DNA of 64,000 bases from Lachnospiraceae bacterium GAM79 (GTDB lineage: Bacteria; Bacillota; Clostridia; Lachnospirales; Lachnospiraceae), in the NCBI GenBank assembly GCA_020735665.1, contig CP085928.1, positions 682,001-746,000 of the forward strand. The letters are read 5' to 3'. Below, in pieces: positions 55,000 through 63,209 of this stretch. Both the position numbers and the translations under genes were made by a program. Each line of letters starts with the position of its first letter. Within the stretch, counting starts at the first letter, position 1. The notes under the pieces are model-generated. The model worked only from the letters and a program-made list of their open reading frames with translations, did no database searches and was not told where the DNA came from.

Positions 55000-55812
55000 A
55001 TGAACAATCAGGATATAAGTATAATCATCGCAGATGGAGATTGTGAGTTGGTTGCAAAACAGCTGCTCGCAAATACATCAAGAGTTGACATTAAAATTGT
55101 CGACAAAGTAACAGATGGAGAAAGTGCAATTGAGTCGATCAGGAAGTATCAGCCGGATGTGGTGCTGCTAGACATCTGCCTGCCGGTAATGGATGGACTC
55201 GGAGTAATGGAAACGATTCGGGATTCGGGGGATTGTCCTGAAACGTTGTTTGTGGTAATTACTTCCGTGGGCTCACAGAGACTGATCCGTTGTGCATTTG
55301 ATCTGGGTGCTTCATTCTATGTTCTGAAGCCTTATAATTCAGATCAGCTTGTTGCCAGGTTAAAACAGATGCATGAAAGAAAACAGGAGATACTTGCTGA
55401 GATGTCCAATGATCTGATCTGCATCCCGAATAAAAGTATGACCGATAATGTGGCGAATAACATCGAGAGTGATGTAACAGATATCATAAGAGATATCGGG
55501 ATTCCCGCCAACATCAAAGGGTATCAGTATATCCGGGAAGGAATCATAATGGCAGTAAATGATGTGAATATGTTGAATTACATTACGAAACTGTTGTATC
55601 CGAGTATTGCAAAGAAGTATAAGACCACATCATCCAGCGTAGAACGTGCGATCAGACATGCCATCGAGGTTGCATGGAATCGTGGACAGATTGATGTGAT
55701 CAACGATATTTTCGGATATACGGTAAATGCGGGAAAGGGCAAACCTACTAATTCGGAATTTATCGCTTTGATCGCGGATAAGCTCCGGATCGAGTATCGG
55801 AAAAGAGCTTAA
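55000..55812 (+). CDS. spo0A: Stage 0 sporulation protein A
   Basis: A 270-residue response regulator, the main switch for entry to sporulation in Firmicutes. I start at the ATG at 55000, seven bases after AAGGGGG. The receiver domain is intact: acidic Asp12 and Asp14, phosphoacceptor Asp58 ([12 protein letters not shown]), Thr88, and Lys110-Pro111 (YVLKPYN). The DNA-binding domain keeps the Spo0A signature [20 protein letters not shown] and [21 protein letters not shown]. It is intact next to the degenerate paralogue upstream. The partner SpoIVB is not adjacent. Confidence 0.95.
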   Translation: MNNQDISIIIADGDCELVAKQLLANTSRVDIKIVDKVTDGESAIESIRKYQPDVVLLDICLPVMDGLGVMETIRDSGDCPETLFVVITSVGSQRLIRCAFDLGASFYVLKPYNSDQLVARLKQMHERKQEILAEMSNDLICIPNKSMTDNVANNIESDVTDIIRDIGIPANIKGYQYIREGIIMAVNDVNMLNYITKLLYPSIAKKYKTTSSSVERAIRHAIEVAWNRGQIDVINDIFGYTVNAGKGKPTNSEFIALIADKLRIEYRKRA

Positions 55813-55838
55813 TTAACCCAAAATCAGCCTCTTGTTTA

Positions 55839-55868
55839 TTGACGTATGAAGTGAGAAATGTGTATAAT
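55839..55868 (+). promoter_or_regulatory. Strong promoter for a short leader transcript
   Basis: TTGACG (55839-55844), 18-base spacer, TATAAT (55863-55868). It fires toward the terminator at 55901-55928, giving a transcript of about 55 bases unless read through into the M14 gene. Confidence 0.6.
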
Positions 55869-55900
55869 AGATAAGGTGCTGAACATAATAGCAATATGCA

Positions 55901-55928
55901 GACAGGGCACTTGGGTGCCCTGTCTTTT
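55901..55928 (+). terminator. Intrinsic terminator between promoter and M14 gene
   Basis: GACAGGGCAC (55901-55910), TTGG loop, GTGCCCTGTC (55915-55924), then TTTT. A perfect 10-bp stem located 69 bp before the M14 gene. It may end spo0A transcripts, act as an attenuator, or end a small RNA. Confidence 0.9.
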
Positions 55929-55996
55929 ACTGCGTAGGAAAAGAATGCTCCGATTTGCAGAAGGAGTATTTAAAATAGAAGGACAAGGATGAAGGT

Positions 55997-56941
55997 ATGA
56001 TAGAAACAGTAGCATCAGCAGATATGCTGATCGATGAGGTAATGCGGGTAAAAAAGAATCATCTTGCACCTGATTTTGCCACAGGAAAAGAAAAAAGATT
56101 AAGTATTGTTTCCGGTGTTCATGGAGATGAAGTAGCAGGACAGTATATCTGTTATGAGGTGATCCGCCGGATCAAAAAGGATTTTGACAAATTAAAAGGA
56201 ATTGTGGATGTGTATCCGTTTATCAATCCTATGGGATTGGAAGCACAGGTAAGAGATGTACCGGTGTTTGATATTGATATGAATACATTATTTCCGGGTT
56301 CGACGGAAGGAACGGTCGGAGAATATACGGCGGCACTTGTGCTGCAGGATATTAAAGGATCGGATATCTGTGTCGATCTGCATTCCAGCAGCGTATATTT
56401 GAAAGAATTGCCCCAGGTACGGGTGAATTCGGATATTGCCGATGATATTCTTCCGTATGCTGCCAGAATGAATACGGATGTTGTATGGGTGCATCCATCC
56501 TCTACCGTTATGGAAGGAAGCCTTGCATACTCGTTAAATGAGATCGGAGTAAAGAGTATGGTCGTAGAATCAGGTGTTGCACTTATGATCGATTATGACT
56601 ATGCGGATCAGATCGTTGAAGGATTATTTTCATTGATGGAATATATGGGGATCTGGGACGGCTGCGCATATAATACACATATGCCGAAGATTGCCCGAGA
56701 TACGGATGTTTCTTTTGTGAATGCGGAGAGCAGTGGTATCTTTATACCAAAGGTAAAGCACTCAGGTGTAGTCGAAAAGGGAGATGTGATCGGACAGATC
56801 GTAAATGTACTGACCGGTTCTGTCGAAGAGACGATCCTGTCACCAAGAAGAGGCGTGGTATTCTCACTTCGCGCTTATCCGGTGATCGAGGAAGGCTCGC
56901 TGGTTGCCAGAATATTTGGAGGTGTGACAAATAATGCGTAA
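55997..56941 (+). CDS. M14-family succinylglutamate desuccinylase/aspartoacylase-like enzyme
   Basis: A 314-residue protein of the zinc carboxypeptidase-like deacylase family. Zinc ligands His42 and Glu45 (GVHGDE) and His129 (DLHSSS) are all present, with the usual downstream acidic motif (MVVESG). A C-terminal biotinyl-lipoyl-like domain occupies about 235-310 (SSGIFIPKVKHSGVVEKGDVIGQI). Members remove acyl groups from small amines; the substrate is not clear. The last eight bases overlap the next gene. Confidence 0.88.
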   Translation: MIETVASADMLIDEVMRVKKNHLAPDFATGKEKRLSIVSGVHGDEVAGQYICYEVIRRIKKDFDKLKGIVDVYPFINPMGLEAQVRDVPVFDIDMNTLFPGSTEGTVGEYTAALVLQDIKGSDICVDLHSSSVYLKELPQVRVNSDIADDILPYAARMNTDVVWVHPSSTVMEGSLAYSLNEIGVKSMVVESGVALMIDYDYADQIVEGLFSLMEYMGIWDGCAYNTHMPKIARDTDVSFVNAESSGIFIPKVKHSGVVEKGDVIGQIVNVLTGSVEETILSPRRGVVFSLRAYPVIEEGSLVARIFGGVTNNA

Positions 56942-57872
56942 AGAGATCATATATACGATGAACACCGCCTATCGTGGAGAATATTCCATTAAAGGCTTCA
57001 GCTTCGGAACAGGAGAAAAGGCAGCATGTATCATGGGAGCTATGCGCGGAAATGAATTCCAGCAGTTATATATCTGTTCCCTGCTGTCGAAAAAATTAAG
57101 CGAACTTGAGACAAGAGGAGCAATCGTATCGGGAAAACAGATACTGTTGATCCCATCTTTAAATTACAGTTCCTTTAATGTCGGTAAAAAATACTGGATC
57201 TCTGATAATTCTGATGTGAACCGTGCTTTTCCGGGAAATCCGGAGGGACAGGCGACCAGCAGAATAGCGGCAGCGGTTATGGATCAAGTAAAAGATTATG
57301 CGTATGGAATACAGTTTGCAAGCTTTTATATGGATGGAGAATTTATCCCGCATGTCAGAATGATGGAGACGGGAAAGCAGAGTACCAGTCTGGCCAATCT
57401 GTTCGGTCTTCCTTATGTTCTGACAGCAGAACCGAGGGCATATGATAAGGCAACTTTAAATTATAACTGGCAGATCGGAGGAACAGAGGCGTTTTCTGTA
57501 TATTCCGGTGTGACGGAGAAGATTGACAGTGAGAGTGCGTCACATGCGGTTTCAGCAGTACTCCGATTCCTGACCAGAATGGGAATCATCCGGTACAACT
57601 GTCATGCAGGTTATATATCGACTGTTCTTGATGAGGAGGAACTGCTGTCTGTCAAGTCGGATAAATCCGGTGGTTTTTTAAAGCGGTTTGTAAGTCCGGG
57701 AGATGAAGTGGTTCGGGGAAATATTATTGCAAATGTTATAAATCCGATGACCGGAGAGATCGCAGCCGATATTTACGCACCGACAGATGGAATTATTTTC
57801 TATGCGCAGAATGCACCGATGATCTATCAGAATTCAGTGGTATTCAAGCTTATCCGCAGACTGCACAATTAA
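56934..57872 (+). CDS. M14-like paralogue lacking zinc ligands (probable pseudoenzyme)
   Basis: A 312-residue protein with the same layout as the upstream gene, including the C-terminal lipoyl-like domain. The zinc motifs are lost: HGDE is replaced by RGNE (Arg38) and DLH by QFA (Ala129). The second metal ligand Glu is kept. Sequence length and order of domains are conserved, so it is a full-length gene with a changed active site, not a broken one. The eight-base overlap and its own GGAGGTG imply coupled translation. A regulatory or structural partner of the first enzyme is the simplest idea. Confidence 0.82.
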   Translation: MRKEIIYTMNTAYRGEYSIKGFSFGTGEKAACIMGAMRGNEFQQLYICSLLSKKLSELETRGAIVSGKQILLIPSLNYSSFNVGKKYWISDNSDVNRAFPGNPEGQATSRIAAAVMDQVKDYAYGIQFASFYMDGEFIPHVRMMETGKQSTSLANLFGLPYVLTAEPRAYDKATLNYNWQIGGTEAFSVYSGVTEKIDSESASHAVSAVLRFLTRMGIIRYNCHAGYISTVLDEEELLSVKSDKSGGFLKRFVSPGDEVVRGNIIANVINPMTGEIAADIYAPTDGIIFYAQNAPMIYQNSVVFKLIRRLHN

Positions 57873-58041
57873 AGATGACTGTTTTGAGGTTTATTCGGTA
57901 AACAGCAACAATTTGAAAAGAAAAGCTGAAAAAAGCTATTCAATGAATTTCAAAAGTGGTATCATAGGCGTTGTAAAACGCTTGTAATAATATGAATTCC
58001 CGGAATATGGGAAAAAACATATGATAAAAATGGAGGTTTTT

Positions 58042-61000
58042 ATGAGCACAGTTAAGAGAGTTTATGTTGAAAAGAAGCCTGACTATGCAGTTAAGGCAAA
58101 GGAACTTCATGACGAGATCAAGAACTATCTGAATATCGATGCCGAGTATGTAAGAGTACTGGTTCGTTACGATATTGAGAATCTGTCTGAAGAAACATAC
58201 AAAAAAGCACTGGTTACAGTATTTTCAGAGCCACCGATCGATATGATCTACGAGGGAGATAATCTTCCAATGGCAGATACAGATAAGGTATTTTCTGTTG
58301 AGTTCCTTCCGGGACAGTTCGATCAGAGAGCAGATTCAGCAGAACAGTGTGTTAAGCTTTTAAATGAAGATGAAGATCCTATCATAAAGACAGCCACAAC
58401 ATATATTTTATCCGGTAATGTAACGGATGAGCAGTTAAAAGCAGTTATGGAATACTGTATCAACCCGGTAGATTCCAGAGCCTGTGGTATGGAGATTCCT
58501 GAGACACTTGTTACCGAGTATGATGAACCGGCCGATGTTATTGTCTTTGATGGCTTTAAGGATATGGCAGAGGACAAGTTAAAGGAGTTATATGATTCCC
58601 TCGGACTTGCGATGACATTTAAGGATTTCCTTCATATCCAGAAGTATTTCAAGGGTGAAGAGAAGCGTGATCCATCTATGACAGAGATCCGTGTGCTGGA
58701 TACATACTGGTCTGATCATTGCCGTCATACCACATTCTCAACAGAGCTTACAAATGTTGAATTTGATGATGGTGATTATAAGGATATGCTTGAGAAGACA
58801 TTTGATGCTTACCGGACAGAGATGAAAGAAATGTACAAGGACAGAGATGATAAGTTCATCTGTCTGATGGATATCGCCCTTATGGGTATGAAGCAGTTAA
58901 AGGCAGCAGGCAAATTAGACGATATGGAAGTATCCGATGAGATCAATGCCTGCAGTATCATCGTTCCTGTAGAAGTAGACGGTGAGACAGAGGAATGGCT
59001 CGTGTTCTTCAAGAATGAGACACATAACCACCCAACTGAGATCGAACCGTTTGGTGGTGCTGCTACCTGTCTTGGTGGTGCGATCCGTGATCCGTTGTCA
59101 GGTAGAGGATATGTATATCAGGCTATGCGAGTAACCGGAGCAGCAGATCCTACAAAGTCTTTAAAGGATACTCTTCCTGGAAAGCTTCCACAGAGAAAGA
59201 TCGTTACGACCGCAGCAGCAGGTTACAGCTCATATGGTAACCAGATCGGTCTTGCAACAGGACTTGTAAATGAAATATATCATCCGGATTATGTAGCAAA
59301 GAGAATGGAGATCGGAGCAGTTATGGGTGCAGCTCCAAGACGTGCGGTAAAACGTCTGAATTCTGATCCGGGAGATAAGATCATCCTTCTCGGCGGACGT
59401 ACCGGTCGTGACGGTTGTGGTGGAGCAACCGGATCATCCAAGGCACATAACAGCCAGTCTCTTGAGACCTGTGGTGCAGAAGTACAGAAGGGTAATCCGC
59501 CAACAGAGAGAAAAATCCAGCGACTGTTCAGAAGAGAAGAAGTTGCTTCTATCATAAAGAAATGTAATGACTTTGGTGCCGGCGGTGTATCCGTAGCGAT
59601 CGGAGAACTTGCACCTGGTCTGGTTGTAGATCTGGACAAGGTTCCAAAGAAATATGCAGGTCTGGATGGAACAGAGCTTGCTATTTCAGAATCTCAGGAG
59701 CGTATGGCTATCGTAGTAGATCCAAAGGATGTAGATACGATGCTTAAGTATGCAGATGAAGAGAATCTGGAAGCTGTTGTTGTAGCAGAAGTAACAGAAG
59801 AACCAAGACTGGTTCTGACATGGAGAGGAAAAGAGATCGTAAATATCTCCCGTGCATTCCTCGATACAAACGGTGCACATCAGGAGACAGATGTTAAGGT
59901 AGAGATTCCTGCAAAGGCAGATAATTATTTCGATTCTGTAAAAGAACCGGAAGATGTAAAGAAAGCATGGATCGACACATTGTCAGATCTGAATGTTTGC
60001 TCGCAGAAGGGGCTTGTTGAGATGTTCGACAGTTCGATCGGAGCAGGCACAGTAACGATGCCATATGGTGGAAAGTATCAGCTTACACCGACACAGACAA
60101 TGATCGCAAAGCTTCCTGTTATGAAGGGTAAGACCGATACGATCACAATGATGAGTTATGGATTTGATCCATATCTGTCAAGCTGGAGCCCATATCATGG
60201 TTCCGTATATGCAGTTGTTACATCTGCAGCAAAGATCGCAGCAGCCGGTGGTGATGTATCAAAGATCCGTCTGACTTTCCAGGAGTATTTCAAGAGACTC
60301 GGAACAGATCCATACAGATGGGGTCAGCCACTTGCAGCTCTGCTTGGTGCATATGATGTTCAGGTCGGACTTGGACTTCCGTCTATCGGTGGTAAAGACA
60401 GTATGTCAGGAACCTTCAATGATATCGATGTTCCTCCGACACTTGTTTCATTCGCAGTTGATGTTGCAAGCTACATGGACGTGGTTACACCGGAGCTTAA
60501 GAAAGCAGGCAATGTGCTTGTTAAGCTTGATATAGAAAAAGATGAAAATGATATCCCTGTATACCGGAATGTACTTGCCATGTACGATCTGTTACATCAG
60601 GCAATCCTTGCAGACAAGGTAGAATCTGCTTACGCTGTAGGATTTGGTGGTATGATCGAAGCTGTCAGCAAGATGGCATTTGGTAATAAACTGGGTGTAG
60701 ATATTGATACCTGTATTACAAAGAGAGAACTGGTTTCCAAGGATTATGGTTCAATTATCCTTGAAGTGAAGCCGGAGAATGTAAATACACTTGGTATTCC
60801 GGTTAAGAAAATCGGTACTGTAAATAACAGTGCAGCATTCACCTATGGTGATGTAACAGTTACAATGGATGAAGCACTTGCTGCATGGACAAAGACACTG
60901 GAGAAGGTATTTCCGACAGAGTCAGGTGTAGAACAGAAGAAGATCGAGACAGGTCTCTTTGATGCAAAGACCGTATATACAGCAAAGAATAAGGTTGCAA

Positions 61001-61797
61001 AGCCAAAGGTATTCATTCCTGTATTCCCGGGTACAAACTGTGAATATGATTCTGCAAAGGCATTTGAACGTGCAGGTGCAGAGGTTGAGACGATCGTATT
61101 CCGTAACATGACTGCACAGGGCATCCGTGATTCAGTAGATGCATTTACAAAGGCAATCAGCCAGTCACAGATCATCATGTTCCCGGGTGGATTCTCCGCA
61201 GGTGATGAACCGGATGGTTCCGGTAAGTTCATCGCAACAGCATTCCGTAATGCGAAGATCGCAGATGAGGTTATGAAGCTGTTACAGCAGAGAGATGGTC
61301 TTGCACTTGGTATCTGTAACGGATTCCAGGCACTGATCAAGCTCGGACTGGTTCCTTACGGTGAGATCCGTCCACAGACAGATGATTCACCTACATTGAC
61401 GATCAACAGCATCGGTCGTCATCAGTCCAAGATGGTTTATACCAAGGTGGTAACAAACAAGTCCCCATGGTTAAAGGAAGCTGAGCTTGGCGGTGTATAT
61501 ACAATTCCAATCTCACATGGCGAGGGAAGATTTGTTGCAAGCAAGGAATGGTGTGAGAAGCTGTTTGCAAATGGTCAGGTTGCAACACAGTATGTTGATA
61601 TGAATGGTAACCCGACAATGGATGAGTACTACAATGTCAATGGTTCTTACTATGCGATCGAAGGTATCACAAGCCCGGATGGTCGTGTACTTGGTAAGAT
61701 GGGACATTCAGAGCGTACCGGTCGTGCGGTTGCAGTCAATATCTATGGTGACCAGAACCAGAAGATCTTTGAAAGTGGTGTAGATTACTTCAAGTAA
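58042..61797 (+). CDS. purL: Phosphoribosylformylglycinamidine synthase (single-chain)
   Basis: A 1251-residue enzyme that converts FGAR to FGAM in purine synthesis, using glutamine and ATP. I start at the ATG at 58042, six bases after GGAGG. It is the large single-chain form: an N-terminal domain, two AIRS-like halves (ETHNHPTEIEPFGGAAT, GGKDSMSGTF and others), and a C-terminal glutaminase with the nucleophile Cys in LGICNGFQ and the catalytic His in ISHGEGRF. No purine riboswitch signature is visible upstream, and no other pur gene is adjacent. Confidence 0.97.
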   Translation: MSTVKRVYVEKKPDYAVKAKELHDEIKNYLNIDAEYVRVLVRYDIENLSEETYKKALVTVFSEPPIDMIYEGDNLPMADTDKVFSVEFLPGQFDQRADSAEQCVKLLNEDEDPIIKTATTYILSGNVTDEQLKAVMEYCINPVDSRACGMEIPETLVTEYDEPADVIVFDGFKDMAEDKLKELYDSLGLAMTFKDFLHIQKYFKGEEKRDPSMTEIRVLDTYWSDHCRHTTFSTELTNVEFDDGDYKDMLEKTFDAYRTEMKEMYKDRDDKFICLMDIALMGMKQLKAAGKLDDMEVSDEINACSIIVPVEVDGETEEWLVFFKNETHNHPTEIEPFGGAATCLGGAIRDPLSGRGYVYQAMRVTGAADPTKSLKDTLPGKLPQRKIVTTAAAGYSSYGNQIGLATGLVNEIYHPDYVAKRMEIGAVMGAAPRRAVKRLNSDPGDKIILLGGRTGRDGCGGATGSSKAHNSQSLETCGAEVQKGNPPTERKIQRLFRREEVASIIKKCNDFGAGGVSVAIGELAPGLVVDLDKVPKKYAGLDGTELAISESQERMAIVVDPKDVDTMLKYADEENLEAVVVAEVTEEPRLVLTWRGKEIVNISRAFLDTNGAHQETDVKVEIPAKADNYFDSVKEPEDVKKAWIDTLSDLNVCSQKGLVEMFDSSIGAGTVTMPYGGKYQLTPTQTMIAKLPVMKGKTDTITMMSYGFDPYLSSWSPYHGSVYAVVTSAAKIAAAGGDVSKIRLTFQEYFKRLGTDPYRWGQPLAALLGAYDVQVGLGLPSIGGKDSMSGTFNDIDVPPTLVSFAVDVASYMDVVTPELKKAGNVLVKLDIEKDENDIPVYRNVLAMYDLLHQAILADKVESAYAVGFGGMIEAVSKMAFGNKLGVDIDTCITKRELVSKDYGSIILEVKPENVNTLGIPVKKIGTVNNSAAFTYGDVTVTMDEALAAWTKTLEKVFPTESGVEQKKIETGLFDAKTVYTAKNKVAKPKVFIPVFPGTNCEYDSAKAFERAGAEVETIVFRNMTAQGIRDSVDAFTKAISQSQIIMFPGGFSAGDEPDGSGKFIATAFRNAKIADEVMKLLQQRDGLALGICNGFQALIKLGLVPYGEIRPQTDDSPTLTINSIGRHQSKMVYTKVVTNKSPWLKEAELGGVYTIPISHGEGRFVASKEWCEKLFANGQVATQYVDMNGNPTMDEYYNVNGSYYAIEGITSPDGRVLGKMGHSERTGRAVAVNIYGDQNQKIFESGVDYFK

Positions 61798-61806
61798 GAG
61801 AATAGA

Positions 61807-62847
61807 TTAAGATATTTTACAATAATCTAAAAAAGTGCATAATGCTTTTGACTGGTGTCGGTTTTGCAAATAGGCGAAGCCGACACTTCTTTTTGGGATA
61901 GGTGTTGGAAGGGGAATTTCTACGATGCGACCATCTTTCAGGTAGCTTTCAGAGAATTCCCGGACAACACTGGCGATTCCCATACCGATTGCTGCGAAGT
62001 CAAGCAGGAGATCCATGTTATTGATTTCAAGAAGCTGGTTACAGTGGAATGAATGTTCATTCAGGTAGTTATCAACATGGGTTCTGGTTACATTTGCTTC
62101 TTCTAACATCATAAGCGTAGAGTGACGGAAGATATCTCGGATATGTTCTTCAGTTAGAGATTCGGAATCCGAAACAGATTGCTGTACATTCATAAGCGGA
62201 ATCAGGTTTCCTATGATAGAACCGGAAAATACCGGATAGCCGGCAGCCTTCGTCTGTGTATCGGCTGTTTCTTCGTCCGTTTCCGGATCGGCTTCCGTCT
62301 CCCGGTATGGGAAATTGTCGATATAATCACTATTTGCCACGAAAATATCATGGATGGAGCGGACATGGGAATAAGTGATATTTTTAGGCAGTTCTGTTTC
62401 ACAAATCAGACCGATGTCGATTTCCTCATTTTTTAAGAGCCGGATCGTATTTTTGGTAGAGTGGCAGTCGATGCTGACCTTGATATTCGGATTATCCTTG
62501 ATAAAGGGTTTCAGGTAGTCCAACAGGATATGCTTGCAGAGAGAGGTGCTGACACCGATACGGATATGACCGATTCCAAGTTCGTTATATTTTTTCAGAC
62601 TTTCTTCGCCCTTTATAATGTTATCCAGAGCACGTTCGATATAATCGTACAGGATCGTCCCTTCTTCGGTCAGAGCAACTCCTCTGGAATTGCGGACGAA
62701 AAGTGCGATTCCCATATTTTCTTCCAGATTACTGATCGCCTTGCTGACAGCAGGCTGGCTGATATAGAGCTGGTTTGCGGCACGGCTGATGCTGCCGGTC
62801 TTAGCAACCATATAAAACACATTATAATAATTCAGATTATTAATCAT
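61807..62847 (-). CDS. LysR-family transcriptional regulator, probable leu operon activator
   Basis: A 346-residue regulator. The N-terminal winged helix-turn-helix is standard (FYMVAKTGSISRAANQLYISQPAVSKAISNLE). The effector domain follows from about 92, but has an acidic insertion near 185-245 (ETEADPETDEETADT) not typical of LysR proteins. AGGAGG lies just before its ATG on the minus strand. It is transcribed divergently from leuC, the common arrangement for LysR proteins that regulate the adjacent operon in response to a pathway intermediate. Confidence 0.88.
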   Translation of the reverse strand: MINNLNYYNVFYMVAKTGSISRAANQLYISQPAVSKAISNLEENMGIALFVRNSRGVALTEEGTILYDYIERALDNIIKGEESLKKYNELGIGHIRIGVSTSLCKHILLDYLKPFIKDNPNIKVSIDCHSTKNTIRLLKNEEIDIGLICETELPKNITYSHVRSIHDIFVANSDYIDNFPYRETEADPETDEETADTQTKAAGYPVFSGSIIGNLIPLMNVQQSVSDSESLTEEHIRDIFRHSTLMMLEEANVTRTHVDNYLNEHSFHCNQLLEINNMDLLLDFAAIGMGIASVVREFSESYLKDGRIVEIPLPTPIPKRSVGFAYLQNRHQSKALCTFLDYCKIS

Positions 62848-62884
62848 GGCGTTCCTCCTGATAAGATTTGTATATTTAAAATTA

Positions 62885-63053
62885 TTTAATCTGAACTTTG
62901 ATTAACTTCTTTGATTTGCCAAAGCAGGGACATTTGAGTCCGCCGGTACTTGATGGTGCATATGCAGCATCTTAGTACCGTTGCAGGACGAAACGAGCGG
63001 AAGCGTTCCCTGTTTGGTAAAGTCAAAGATAGTTAAATAGAGTTCAGATTAAA
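62885..63053 (+). repeat. Dispersed structured element, copy F
   Basis: Arms 62885-62930 and 63007-63053 pair imperfectly over about 46 bases. A GTCC/GGAC stem flanks the core GCCGGTACTTGA ... CTTAGTACCGTTGC around a GATG...CATC hairpin. The GNRA hairpin is GC-GGAA-GC at 62997-63004. It occupies most of the LysR-leuC divergent spacer, between the two start codons; the remainder (63054-63194) is AT-rich with several TATA-like runs that I cannot assign. Confidence 0.85.
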
Positions 63054-63209
63054 TATCATTATAAATATAAGTTATATAATGTATTACTATTATATATTGT
63101 AATTATACCATCCAGTGTGGTAAAATCAATAAAAATATTCAATAACAAAATGCGTGAAATAGCGACAGTTATTTACAAAATAAGATTTTGGATCAGGAGG
63201 ACAAAGCAC

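Noticed and set aside
56934-57872. Second M14 gene as a decayed pseudogene
   Set aside because: The frame is full length with its own ribosome site and all other domains kept, so a changed-function paralogue is more likely.
57873-58041. Purine riboswitch ahead of purL
   Set aside because: No conserved purine-aptamer core was found in this 169-bp spacer.
17667-63053. Elements A-F as plain intrinsic terminators
   Set aside because: Long outer stems would fit, but the shared inner core and the GNRA hairpin are not explained by termination, and copies C and F lie upstream of genes.
17667-63053. CRISPR array or insertion sequence as source of the repeats
   Set aside because: Copies are far apart, differ in most bases, lack spacers and encode no transposase.
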